This document shows positions 1 to 8,094 of a DNA stretch of 64,000 nucleotides, in pieces; position 1 is the stretch's first letter; the number at the start of each line of letters is the position of its first letter. Source of the DNA: Chryseobacterium capnotolerans (GTDB taxonomy: Bacteria; Bacteroidota; Bacteroidia; Flavobacteriales; Weeksellaceae); assembly GCF_021278965.1 (NCBI RefSeq), contig NZ_CP065589.1, positions 2,609,001 to 2,673,000 of the forward strand, written 5' to 3'. The translations under genes and the position numbers were made by a program. The notes beneath the pieces were generated by a model. That model saw nothing but the letters and a program-made list of their open reading frames with translations, was not told where the DNA came from and did no database searches.

Positions 1-180
1 ACTGAATTACAATTACAAGGACACGCTCATACTTATATAGAAAACTTCAACCGTGTTTTGTCAAATAATACTGAAGGGCACATTATGACTTTAGGTTTTG
101 GTGAATTTAATAGAGAAAATTTAGACGAGCTAATAAATAAGTTTACAGATTTTTATGACCAAAATATGAGTGGAAGATAA
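1..180 (+). CDS. C-terminal end of a truncated gene, unidentified
   Basis: An open frame runs from the first base of the window to a TAA at 178-180, giving 59 residues that end in DQNMSGR. The start lies outside the window. The stretch IMTLGFGEF followed by an acidic helix (NRENLDELINKF) faintly resembles the C-terminal tail of fold-type I aminotransferases and MocR-like regulators, where a glycine-rich beta strand is followed by a final helix. This is weak similarity by eye. The next gene follows on the same strand after 54 bp, so the two may be cotranscribed. Confidence 0.5.
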   Translation, partial: TELQLQGHAHTYIENFNRVLSNNTEGHIMTLGFGEFNRENLDELINKFTDFYDQNMSGR

Positions 181-234
181 AAATCTTTTATTGCAAAGTT
201 TATGATAGTTTTAAATTAAATAGAGAAACTAATT

Positions 235-756
235 ATGCGAATAGCTTTTACAGGTTCCCATAGGGTCGGAAAAACAACTTTGGCGGAAGAGATCGCTGAA
301 AGTTTACCTGATTATGAATTTATAAATGAGCCTTACTTACAACTTGAAGAGGAAGGATATTTGTTTTCAGAAATACCGACGTTGGAAGATTATATTGAGC
401 AATTCAATTTTTCGGTAGAACAATTACAAAATAGTGATGACAATGCAATTTTTGACCGTTGCCCGTTAGACCTTTTGGCGTATGTCTATGCGGTTGGCAA
501 AAAGAAAAATATATCTGATCTCTACGAAGAGATGGCCGCGGCAATTGCTGAAATTGACCTATTGGTTTTTATCCCCATAGAAAAAGTCGATCTAATAGTT
601 TGTCGGGAATCGGATCTGCCGAATCTAAGACAGGAAGTAAATGATATTTTAGAAGACTGGATTGGAGATTTCAGCAATGAAGTTCTGGAAGTAAGCGGAA
701 CTTTAGAGAACAGGAAAAAGCAAATATTGGATAAGATAAGTAGTATGAAAAAATAG
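235..756 (+). CDS. AAA_28-type P-loop ATPase / nucleoside-kinase-like protein
   Basis: A 173-residue soluble protein with a Walker A motif at residues 7-15 (GSHRVGKTT) and an FDRCPLD segment near residue 73 in the position where small P-loop kinases carry the catalytic D-R motif. This arrangement is typical of the AAA_28/NadR-kinase-like group, which phosphorylates small molecules or acts in stress responses; the substrate cannot be told from sequence. It starts at an ATG 54 bp after the preceding partial gene and faces the DUF6265 gene end to end. A second, distantly similar ATPase of the same superfamily is at 28382-28942. Confidence 0.7.
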   Translation: MRIAFTGSHRVGKTTLAEEIAESLPDYEFINEPYLQLEEEGYLFSEIPTLEDYIEQFNFSVEQLQNSDDNAIFDRCPLDLLAYVYAVGKKKNISDLYEEMAAAIAEIDLLVFIPIEKVDLIVCRESDLPNLRQEVNDILEDWIGDFSNEVLEVSGTLENRKKQILDKISSMKK

Positions 757-772
757 AAACTTATCTACATTT

Positions 773-1255
773 TTACCTTTTCACTCTTTTCATTAGAAAG
801 GTCTGTTTGCGTTTCTGTCCGTTTTTTGTTCCTGAAATTTCGGCTATTAATGAATCGGAATTGATTTTTGTGTAAGCGATGATCTGCGGAAAGTCGTGCT
901 CCGGATTTTCAAAGACCAATTGATTTTCAGAGATAGTTTTGGCGGCAAAAAGAACAGGCAGACCATCATTTTGATTTTTAACAGTCGGAATGTAAAATAA
1001 CTTTTTGTTTTCCTGCACGAGCCGGATATTTTCAAAAACGATCGTGTCTTTGCCTTTGATACTATAACTTTTCCCCGACAATTCATTATTGCCAGTTTTG
1101 GTCCAGGTTTCATAGATGCTGCCTTTCTGGGTTTTATTTTCCCAGGTACCGATCAGCCATTCCGCTTTTTGAATGTCATTTGCCTGCTTTATTGTCCAGG
1201 CATAAAGAATCGCCAAACTAACGACCGCAATAAAAAATTTTGCTCCTGTTTTCAT
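773..1255 (-). CDS. DUF6265 family exported protein
   Basis: A protein of 160 residues from the chosen start. The N-terminus MKTGAKFFIAVVSLAILYAW is a hydrophobic export signal or anchor, followed by a small beta-rich domain with WLIGTW at its beginning and ENPEHDFPQIIAYT near the end; this W-x-x-G-x-W plus HDFP signature is characteristic of DUF6265 (lipocalin-like fold, unknown role). Upstream in-frame ATGs at 1282 and 1336 would add 9 or 27 polar residues before the signal and are less likely starts. It probably acts in the periplasm. Convergent with the ATPase gene and in the same direction as the AraC gene behind it. Confidence 0.7.
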   Translation of the reverse strand: MKTGAKFFIAVVSLAILYAWTIKQANDIQKAEWLIGTWENKTQKGSIYETWTKTGNNELSGKSYSIKGKDTIVFENIRLVQENKKLFYIPTVKNQNDGLPVLFAAKTISENQLVFENPEHDFPQIIAYTKINSDSLIAEISGTKNGQKRKQTFLMKRVKR

Positions 1256-1381
1256 AATTTTAGCTGATTGAATAATTGTCATTTTATTTGATTTCCAAAC
1301 ACCAAATGGTTTCTTTTGTGAAAGCTGAGATGACAAAGTTGCAATGTTTTTGAAAACTAAAATTGTAAAAATGGGACAAGT

Positions 1382-2197
1382 CTAATCCTTTCTGTAAAGA
1401 AGCGAGGACATCTTAAGATGAGTACCATAAAATTCTTTGGGCGTAGATCCGGTAAATTCTTTAAAATCTTTGATAAAGTGCGCCTGATCGTAATACTCGT
1501 TTTCGTAGGCCAGATCTGAGAGGCTGGAAAACTGATCGTTCAGTAACATTTTGAGTGCAGCCTGCAATCGGATCGTCCTAGACAGTTGTTTCGGACTTAG
1601 GCCAATGGCTGAAGAAAATTTGCGTAACAATTGTCTTCGATCGACTTTGGAGTGTCTGGACAATTCATCAACCGAGAGTTGCCCGTTGGCTGTCATAATT
1701 GTTTCAACCGTTGATTTTACAATGCGGTCAACAGTTTCAAGGTCAGTTAGCCTATCAAGTAAAAATATTTCAATAAACTTTATCCTCTCCGCAGTGGAGT
1801 TGGCACTTAAGATCTGTTGCCCTATTTCCTGTCCATCCTTTCCAAACAGCTTTTCCAATGAAACAGCAGTATTTTCCATCTCCTTTATGGGAGTAGTGGT
1901 AAAAGGCAAAAATCCTTCCGGACGAAAACGAATGGAGAAAATTCCTGTCTCGCCTGTCGGTTCGATCTCAAGTGGCCTTGTCAGTTGTCCGATGACAAAA
2001 CATCTGGGCTGGATAATGTTGTTCCCATTGTCCAAGTATTGTTTGTATAGATCGCCATAATGAAAGATCATCTCCATACATCCGTCAGGAACGATGGTTT
2101 GTTTTTCAGGTTTTTCTTCTTTCGGGCTTTCCAGTGTCCAATAACATTTGATAAATGCTGTCAAGTCCTGATCCGGTTCAAATGTTTGGTAATTCAT
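1382..2197 (-). CDS. AraC family transcriptional regulator (DUF6597 N-terminal domain)
   Basis: A 271-residue cytoplasmic regulator. Residues 1-110 begin MNYQTFEPDQDLTAFIKCYW and carry the DUF6597 sensor-type region often seen before AraC domains. The C-terminal part has two helix-turn-helix units, with the conserved family motif YYDQAHFIKDFKEFTGSTPKEF near residues 235-256 marking the second. It lies just ahead of the DUF6265 gene on the same strand (126 bp from the chosen start), so it may control that gene. Ligand unknown. Confidence 0.85.
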   Translation of the reverse strand: MNYQTFEPDQDLTAFIKCYWTLESPKEEKPEKQTIVPDGCMEMIFHYGDLYKQYLDNGNNIIQPRCFVIGQLTRPLEIEPTGETGIFSIRFRPEGFLPFTTTPIKEMENTAVSLEKLFGKDGQEIGQQILSANSTAERIKFIEIFLLDRLTDLETVDRIVKSTVETIMTANGQLSVDELSRHSKVDRRQLLRKFSSAIGLSPKQLSRTIRLQAALKMLLNDQFSSLSDLAYENEYYDQAHFIKDFKEFTGSTPKEFYGTHLKMSSLLYRKD

Positions 2198-2294
2198 CTG
2201 GCTTCTTTAAAAAAGTCATTTATTTAAAAACTTCAAAGTAATTCAAATATAATCAATCTATGTAAAAAGAAATTGATGGATAATCTATCATAAA

Positions 2295-2839
2295 CCTGCG
2301 TAATTTTAGTACAGGTTAACTGGAAGCCTGCGCAAAATGTGCACAGCTCAACTTAAAACCGGCTCAAAAACTAAGCAACTCCACACTGATCCTGCGTAAA
2401 AATTGAGTAGGATATTTAAATGCGTGCTCAAAATTTGAGCAACCATATTTCTGAAGTATATCTCAATAAAGTAAAGCAGCTCTTCTGCTGCTTAAAAATT
2501 GAACCACTTTTTTGAAAACCGGCTCAAAAATGTTACCACAAAGGGTTTACCTGGCTCAAAAAGTGAGCCGGTCAATTCTAACTCGGTGCAGAATTTAAGC
2601 CGGGTACTGTCGATGCGGCTCAAAAAATTAAACCGCCATATTGCTAAACTGTATCAAAGAAACTATAGCAACTCATATCCCTGCGCAAAAATTGAGCACC
2701 CTTTTTGAAAACCGGCTCAAAATTGTTACCACAACACTCCGATCCGGCTCAAAAAGTAAGCCGCTCATCCCAAAGCCGGCTCAGAATTTGAGCCGGGTAC
2801 TGTTAATGCGGCTCAAAAATTGAACAACCCTGATGTCAT
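2295..2839. repeat. Array of about 17 palindromic units with a 32-bp period
   Basis: Units centred on GGCTCAAAAATTGAGCCG, which is itself an inverted repeat (GGCTCAA / TTGAGCC), start at 2295, 2327, 2359, 2391, 2423, about 2455, 2487, 2519, 2551, 2583, 2615, about 2649, 2680, 2712, 2744, 2776 and 2808. Fourteen of the sixteen steps fit 32 bp exactly or to within 1 bp. The 12-14 bp between palindromes vary. A higher-order duplication is visible: the block beginning near 2510 recurs about 193 bp (six units) downstream, sharing GTTACCACAA and GGGTACTGT spacers. Open frames across it arise from the repeat and are not real genes. Function unknown; a multi-site binding array for a dimeric protein is an inference. 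Confidence 0.85.
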
Positions 2840-3220
2840 TGTCTTTTCTGCTTTTTTTCTTTTCAAAAGCAATTAATGCAACTCATTAATAATCAATCAA
2901 ATGTAAGCTTTTTTTTAGAACTCTGAAAAATCGGCGGTACAATTAAGCAAGATGTGTCTTTGTATATACAAACTTTTCAAGTTTTATATCCAAGACTCTC
3001 TTGCCTTTTTTGCAAAAAGGGAAAAGACTTCGGAACTCGTCTTTTTTCTTTGTACACCATCTAGTAGAATCCAATTTATTCTTTTTTAATCTCCAAAAGA
3101 TTTCTGCATCATCCAGATTGTTCTTATTTAGCCCACGCTCCTCTAACCCTATTGTTTTCAGGGTTTTATTGCTGCAACTTTGTAGAAGAAAGCTAAGTCA
3201 AAAACAAAAATGAAGTAGTT
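2840..3220. other. Non-coding leader of the island with a terminator-like hairpin
   Basis: About 380 bp without a convincing gene. It contains a perfect 14-bp palindrome TTTGTATATACAAA at 2959-2972 and a hairpin at 3022-3045 (AAAAGAC paired with GTCTTTT) followed by T-rich sequence, which could be a rho-independent terminator on the plus strand. CAACTTTG at about 3175-3182 resembles a Bacteroidota -7 element (TAnnTTTG) and is well placed to drive the small helix-turn-helix gene that starts at 3221. The open frame at 3001-3213 has low-complexity content and no recognisable features. Confidence 0.4.
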
Positions 3221-3478
3221 ATGATCGTAAACCTAATTACCAAAGAAGGCCTTCAGGAATTTAGAACCGAATTGCTGGAAGACCTACAAAACCTGTTTCA
3301 AATTAAGATTTCCCAGCAGAAATTATGGCTGCGTTCGTCAGAGGTCAAAGCGCTTCTAAAAATTTCCTCCGGAACATTGCAGAAGCTACGTATCAATGGA
3401 ACTTTATCTTACACCCGTGTCGGCGGGACATTATATTACAATTACAAAGACATTGAAGAAATGCTGAAAAAGAAGTAA
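3221..3478 (+). CDS. Small helix-turn-helix protein (HTH_17/excisionase-like)
   Basis: An 85-residue protein. The N-terminal half is a charged helix; residues 34-83 (KLWLRSSEVKALLKISSGTL then LRINGTLSYTRVGGTLYYNY) form the winged helix-turn-helix of the HTH_17/MerR-excisionase group. In Bacteroidota such proteins sit in front of mobile elements and accessory islands and act as regulators or recombination directionality factors. It is followed after 25 bp by another DNA-binding protein, so the two look like an operon. A role in control of the 32-bp array or of the invertase is possible but only inferred. Confidence 0.75.
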   Translation: MIVNLITKEGLQEFRTELLEDLQNLFQIKISQQKLWLRSSEVKALLKISSGTLQKLRINGTLSYTRVGGTLYYNYKDIEEMLKKK

Positions 3479-3503
3479 TGATTTAACAACAGCGAACCAA
3501 ATT

Positions 3504-3836
3504 ATGAATTATATCAAACACCTCACAGCTTTCTATGAAAAGGTGGCTCAGGATAATACACTTAATCCATCACACATCAGCCTCTATTTAGCCTTATTCC
3601 AGTTCTGGAATTTCAGCCGTTTCCGAAATCCGGTCAGTATTTCCCGCGATGAGGTGATGCGCATCAGTAAAATCCGCTCAAAAGCCACCTATCATAAATG
3701 CCTGAAGAATCTCCATTCTTCGGGCTATATTGATTATCAGCCGTCTTATAATCCGTTTCAGGGAAGTCAGGTGGTGATGGTGGATTTTGCTAGGGAGCTG
3801 AAGGTTGGTGTTAAACAGCAAAATAGGAAAAAGTAA
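3504..3836 (+). CDS. Winged-helix transcriptional regulator of mobile-element type
   Basis: A 110-residue protein with a replication-initiator or MarR-like winged-helix layout: a helical N-terminus (HISLYLALFQFWNFSRF), a recognition region (ISRDEVMRISKIRSKATYHK) and a wing (SGYIDYQPSYNPFQGSQVVM). Such proteins commonly follow HTH_17 proteins in Bacteroidota islands and are annotated only as transcriptional regulators. The target is unknown. It lies 25 bp downstream of the small HTH gene and about 100 bp before the DUF1016 nuclease, so it may set expression of the restriction cluster. Confidence 0.65.
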   Translation: MNYIKHLTAFYEKVAQDNTLNPSHISLYLALFQFWNFSRFRNPVSISRDEVMRISKIRSKATYHKCLKNLHSSGYIDYQPSYNPFQGSQVVMVDFARELKVGVKQQNRKK

Positions 3837-3934
3837 TTTTTTCTTAAAATCCCCAACGAACAAATTGAATAAGTATTTTTAATCAATTCCTAAATAAATA
3901 AACTTACGTAAGAAAAGAATCATCTTCTTAGTAT

Positions 3935-5044
3935 ATGATATTGATGAAGGATAATGGAAATAATGTTAAATTTGTAAATATGCATCAATTATCATCCACT
4001 CTTTTCACATCCATTAAGCATTTGATTGAAAATGCTAAGAATAGTATCGTCCGCAATATTAACACTACTATGTTGTTAACTTATTTTGAAATAGGTAGAA
4101 TAATTGTTGAGGACGAACAAAATGGCAGAGATAGAGCCGAATACGCTAAGGAGATACTTAAAAAACTCAGTAAACAATTAACGAAAGAATTTGGAATAGG
4201 ATATTCTATTTCAAATCTGGAATATTTCAGAAAATTTTATTTAACATTTCAAGACAGAATTCCCCAATCGATGACTGGGGAATTTAGAAAATCCCAATCA
4301 GTGATTGGGATTTCTTCAGAAAATTTAAATGATGAAATACCATCTCGTAATTTACCATTTACACTATCGTGGACTCACTATATACAATTACTTAAAATTG
4401 AGAATGAAGACGAAAGAAACTTTTATGAAATAGAAGCTTCTCAAAACAATTGGAGCGTAAGAGAATTGACCAGACAATATAATTCTGCAATTTATGAAAG
4501 ATTAGCTCTTAGCAGGGATAAAGAAGGTGTGAAACAATTAGCTCAAAAAGGGCAAATTATAGAAAAGCCCACCGACGTTCTAAAAAGTCATTATGTTTTG
4601 GAATTTCTGGATTTGAAAGAAGATAGTCGCTATTCCGAAAGTGATTTGGAGACAGAAATCATCAATAAGCTGGAACATTTTATGTTAGAATTGGGTAAAG
4701 GTTTCCTTTTTGAAGGCAGGCAAAGGCGATTTACTTTTGACGGTGACAGCTTTTTTGTGGATTTGGTTTTCTATAATCGGTTGCTAAAATGTTTTGTTCT
4801 ATTAGATTTAAAAATTGGAAAACTAACCCACCAAGATATTGGACAGATGCAGATGTATGTAAATTATTATGATAGAAAGATAAGAACGAAGGATGAAAAT
4901 CCTACAATAGGAATCATTCTCTGTAAAGAGGAGAACAAAACAGTGATAGAATTTACACTTCCGGAAAACAATAAGACCATTTTTGCGAAAGAATACAAAG
5001 CTATTCTTCCAAGTAAAGAAGAATTAAAAAAACAAATTGGATAA
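3935..5044 (+). CDS. PDDEXK nuclease domain protein, DUF1016 (YhcG) family
   Basis: A 369-residue protein. The N-terminal DUF1016 winged-helix region (residues 10-180, with FEIGRIIVEDEQNG and YSISNLEYFRKFY) is followed by a C-terminal PD-(D/E)XK nuclease fold: FDGDSFFVDLVFYNRLLKCF then LLDLKIGKLTHQDIGQMQMY at about 268-310. The conserved D and the DLKIG motif (D-x-K in place of E-x-K) are present and fit an intact active site for this family. Such genes often travel with restriction systems. Here it ends 21 bp before the Type IIG gene, so coexpression is likely. The hinge (residues about 108-128) is encoded by two short hairpins. Start could be the ATG at 3935 or at 3944. Confidence 0.85.
   Translation: MILMKDNGNNVKFVNMHQLSSTLFTSIKHLIENAKNSIVRNINTTMLLTYFEIGRIIVEDEQNGRDRAEYAKEILKKLSKQLTKEFGIGYSISNLEYFRKFYLTFQDRIPQSMTGEFRKSQSVIGISSENLNDEIPSRNLPFTLSWTHYIQLLKIENEDERNFYEIEASQNNWSVRELTRQYNSAIYERLALSRDKEGVKQLAQKGQIIEKPTDVLKSHYVLEFLDLKEDSRYSESDLETEIINKLEHFMLELGKGFLFEGRQRRFTFDGDSFFVDLVFYNRLLKCFVLLDLKIGKLTHQDIGQMQMYVNYYDRKIRTKDENPTIGIILCKEENKTVIEFTLPENNKTIFAKEYKAILPSKEELKKQIG
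4258..4313. repeat. Two adjacent hairpins inside the DUF1016 coding sequence
   Basis: AATTCCCCA at 4258-4266 pairs with TGGGGAATT at 4276-4284 across a 9-nt loop. Directly after it AAATCCCAATCA (4289-4300) pairs perfectly with TGATTGGGATTT (4302-4313) around a single base. Both encode the variable hinge of the nuclease (segment MTGEFRKSQSVIGIS). Two consecutive related palindromes in coding DNA are unlikely by chance and look like a small mobile or expandable palindromic unit. Confidence 0.7.
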
Positions 5045-5065
5045 CCATCAATAAAAACTAAACCT

Positions 5066-5269
5066 GTGTCACAAAAAATATTAACTCCTCATAAATCTCT
5101 AAATAAATCCTTTCTGAAACTTAAACCAAACAGAAAAGATATTGAAAATTTCAAGCACAATTTTGTAACACTTTTTGAAAGGATCAATGAAAAAGAATCC
5201 GAAGAATTTCAAAAAAATCTCATTATAGACTTCCTAAAAAAAATGGTTTTGATGCTGATTTCTATATAA
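5066..5269 (+). pseudogene. N-terminal fragment of the Type IIG restriction-methylation gene
   Basis: 67 residues starting from a GTG codon at 5066 (opening M-SQKILTPHKSLNKSFL). The sequence is the usual N-terminus (DUF7149-like) of a family of Type IIG enzymes. The frame is lost at an A8 run (5236-5243). Adding one A would give KKNGFDADFYINTKGKNDLV and join it without a stop to the long frame ending at 8094. The residues in between (5244-5370) carry NDLVIH and VIIETKS, a D plus E-x-K pair of a PD-(D/E)XK nuclease site, which is therefore split off in the sequence as given. It may be a phase-variable tract or, more likely, the same homopolymer contraction seen elsewhere in the window. Confidence 0.75.
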
Positions 5270-5370
5270 ATACAAAAGGAAAAAATGATTTAGTTATACA
5301 TACTGATAAAACAACTGCTAGTCCTGTAGGGGTAATTATTGAAACCAAGAGCATTAGCAATTCTGCGGAA

Positions 5371-8094
5371 ATGGTAAGTGCTAAAAGACTAAACACTAAA
5401 GCACTTCAGGAATTGTTATTATATTTTCTTAGGGAGAGAATTACACATAAAAATTTGGAGGTTAAACATCTTATTGTAACCAATCTATATGAGTGGTTCA
5501 TTTTTGATGCGTATCAATTCGAATATTTTTTTGCTAAGAACAAAAAATTAGTTAAGCAATTTGAGGATTTTGAAACGAAAAGACTTTCAGGAATATCAAC
5601 AGATGTATTCTATAAAGAAATTGCAAAGCCATTTTTAGATGAGGTAGCTAGTCAATTAGAGTTTACCTATTTCAATTTAAAAGATTACGCATCTATTGTA
5701 AAGAACCATTCTCAAAGGGATGACAACAAGCTGATTGCTATTTTTAAAATATTTAGTCCGGCTCATCTCCTAAAACTTCCATTCATCAATGACAGTAATA
5801 CTTTAGATAAGAGTTTTTATAATGAATTGTTACATATTATTGGATTAACAGAGACAAAGGAAGCTGGAAAACGATTAATCGAGCGCAATAAGTCTGGACA
5901 AAGAAATTTAGGTTCTTTATTAGAAGATACCATTATACAATTGGATTCTTTGGATAAGGTAAATCGTATCAATAAGCCATTCTTGTATGGAGATTCATAT
6001 GAAGAAAGACTTTTCAACATCGCACTAGAACTCAATATTACTTGGATTAACCGGGTTTTATTCCTAAAGTTAATGGAGGGACAGCTCGTCAATTATCACA
6101 GAGGTGACAAAGCATTTCTCTTCTTAAATTTTAATAAGATAAGACAGTACGATGACCTTAATACTTTATTCTTTCAGGTTCTAGCGAGAAGGTATGAGGA
6201 CAGAAATGAAGATGTTAAGAAAGCATATGAAAAGGTTCCTTACTTGAATAGTTCGCTTTTTGAACCTACCGAATTAGAGCATTCGACTCTAATTATTAGT
6301 AATTTAAAGGACGAAAAGAAAATACCCATACTTCCTACAACAGTTCTGAAAGATACAACAGGTAAAAAAAGAAGTGGAGAACTTAATACTTTAGAATATC
6401 TATTTGAATTTTTAGATGCTTATGATTTTGCAAGTGAAGGGACAGCAGATATTTTAGATGAAAATAAGACCTTGATTAATGCTTCTGTCCTAGGGTTGAT
6501 TTTTGAGAAGATTAATGGATATAAAGATGGTAGTTTTTATACTCCGGGCTTTATCACAATGTATATGTGTAAAGAAACGTTACGCAAAGCAGTTTTACAA
6601 AAATTCAATGAGATAAAGAATTGGGATTGTAAATCAATTGTCGATTTACATAATAGAATAAACGATATAAAAGAGGCAAATGAGATTGTCAATTCTTTAC
6701 GTGTTTGCGATCCCGCGGTTGGTTCAGGTCACTTTTTGGTATCTGCTCTTAATGAATTGATAGCGATTAAAAATGATCTTGGAATTCTGGTAGATAAATT
6801 CGGGAAGAAATTAAAAGATTATAATATCGAAGTACAGAATGACGAATTAATAATTACAGACGAAAATGGAGAACTTTTCGAATATAATCCTAAAATTAAA
6901 GAAAGCCAGAGAATTCAGGAGACTTTATTTCACGAAAAACAAACCATTATAGAAAACTGTTTGTTTGGTGTAGACATAAATCCTAATTCTGTAAAAATAT
7001 GTCGTCTTCGTCTTTGGATTGAATTACTGAAGAATGCTTATTATAAATCAGAGAACGAATTGGAAACACTTCCTAATATTGATATTAATATTAAGAATGG
7101 CAATTCATTAATTAACCGGTTTGGATTGGACAGTAACTTGTCATCTGCTCTGAAAAAAACAGGAATTTCCATAGAAAAATATAAGGAAGCTGTTGATCTT
7201 TACCGTAATGCAGAAAGTAAAGCTCAAAAATGGGAATTAGAACAAGTTATTAATAACATCAAAACAGGATTCAGGACAGAAATTAGCAAAAACAGTAAGG
7301 AAATAAAATCTCTCAATTTATTGAGAGGAGAATATTATACAAAATATCAGAGTGAGCAACTTTTTGAAACTGCATTAACAAAGGCTCAACAGAAAGATAA
7401 GAAAACTCTGGAAGCTAAAATCAAAAAAATTGAAGATTTTATTGAAGAGATTAAGAACAATAAGATATATGAAAATGCTTTTGAGTGGCGTTTTGAATTT
7501 CCGGAAGTATTGGATAACGAAGGAAATTTTATTGGTTTTGATGCTATCATAGGGAATCCCCCATACATTCAACTACAAAAAATGGGAGCTGAAAGTGATG
7601 CGCTTCAGCAAATGGAATATGAAACTTTTGCTAAAACTGGGGATATTTATAGTTTATTTTATGAGTTAGGATATGATATTCTTAAACCTAAAGGAATATT
7701 AACCTTTATTACTTCCAATAAATGGATGAGAGCTGCCTATGGCGAGAGTCTGCGTAAATTTTTTGCAGAGAAAACAAATCCTGAAATTTTAATTGACTTC
7801 TCAGGAAATCAGATATTTGATACAGCAACAGTAGATACTAATATTTTGACATTTACTAGGGATAAAAATAGACAACAAACAGAAGCCTGTATTGTTAAAG
7901 AAAAGCTGTTAATTAATTTGAGCGATTATTTTAGACAGAATTCTTCATTGTCGTCAAATTTTTCAAATTCTGAAACTTGGGTAATACTAACTCTAATCGA
8001 ACAGCAGATAAAGGAAAAAATTGAGAAGATTGGCACACCGTTGAAAGATTGGAACATAAGGATAAATCTACAGAGGAATCTAAACAGGGTTTAA
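5371..8094 (+). CDS. Type IIG restriction enzyme/N6-adenine DNA methyltransferase, main body
   Basis: A 907-residue frame, continuous at its 5' side with the nuclease region if the A8 run is corrected. It carries the N6-adenine methylase SAM-binding motif I (VCDPAVGSGHF, about residues 446-456) and the catalytic motif IV NPPY (729-732) in AIIGNPPYIQLQKMG. A Type IIG polypeptide combines cleavage, methylation and target recognition. The C-terminal TaqI_C-like target-recognition domain begins near IGTPLKDWNI at the end of this frame and is encoded in the invertible cassette, where the reading frame breaks at about 8055. The full protein would be about 1,260 residues. It follows the DUF1016 gene closely. 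The ATG at 5371 is only the first start after the broken frame, not a likely natural start. Confidence 0.85.
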   Translation: MVSAKRLNTKALQELLLYFLRERITHKNLEVKHLIVTNLYEWFIFDAYQFEYFFAKNKKLVKQFEDFETKRLSGISTDVFYKEIAKPFLDEVASQLEFTYFNLKDYASIVKNHSQRDDNKLIAIFKIFSPAHLLKLPFINDSNTLDKSFYNELLHIIGLTETKEAGKRLIERNKSGQRNLGSLLEDTIIQLDSLDKVNRINKPFLYGDSYEERLFNIALELNITWINRVLFLKLMEGQLVNYHRGDKAFLFLNFNKIRQYDDLNTLFFQVLARRYEDRNEDVKKAYEKVPYLNSSLFEPTELEHSTLIISNLKDEKKIPILPTTVLKDTTGKKRSGELNTLEYLFEFLDAYDFASEGTADILDENKTLINASVLGLIFEKINGYKDGSFYTPGFITMYMCKETLRKAVLQKFNEIKNWDCKSIVDLHNRINDIKEANEIVNSLRVCDPAVGSGHFLVSALNELIAIKNDLGILVDKFGKKLKDYNIEVQNDELIITDENGELFEYNPKIKESQRIQETLFHEKQTIIENCLFGVDINPNSVKICRLRLWIELLKNAYYKSENELETLPNIDINIKNGNSLINRFGLDSNLSSALKKTGISIEKYKEAVDLYRNAESKAQKWELEQVINNIKTGFRTEISKNSKEIKSLNLLRGEYYTKYQSEQLFETALTKAQQKDKKTLEAKIKKIEDFIEEIKNNKIYENAFEWRFEFPEVLDNEGNFIGFDAIIGNPPYIQLQKMGAESDALQQMEYETFAKTGDIYSLFYELGYDILKPKGILTFITSNKWMRAAYGESLRKFFAEKTNPEILIDFSGNQIFDTATVDTNILTFTRDKNRQQTEACIVKEKLLINLSDYFRQNSSLSSNFSNSETWVILTLIEQQIKEKIEKIGTPLKDWNIRINLQRNLNRV
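7919..7947. repeat. Left 29-bp inverted repeat of the invertible cassette
   Basis: The segment starting TGAGCGATTATTTTAGAC and ending AATTCTTCA is a perfect reverse complement of 9766-9794. It lies inside the methyltransferase frame and encodes LSDYFRQNSS, so recombination between the two copies keeps the reading frame and replaces everything downstream. Its size matches the 26-30 bp crossover sites of small serine invertases. Identity breaks immediately outside the copies on both sides, then resumes less perfectly inside. Confidence 0.85.

Noticed and set aside
2499..2823. Two short open frames over the 32-bp array
   Set aside because: They are translations of the repeat itself (recurring FENRLK and SGSKSKP-like words) and have no independent support.
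2295..2839. CRISPR array
   Set aside because: The period is 32 bp with an 18-20 bp palindromic unit, the intervening 12-14 bp are too short for spacers, partly repeat themselves, and units are degenerate. No cas gene is nearby.
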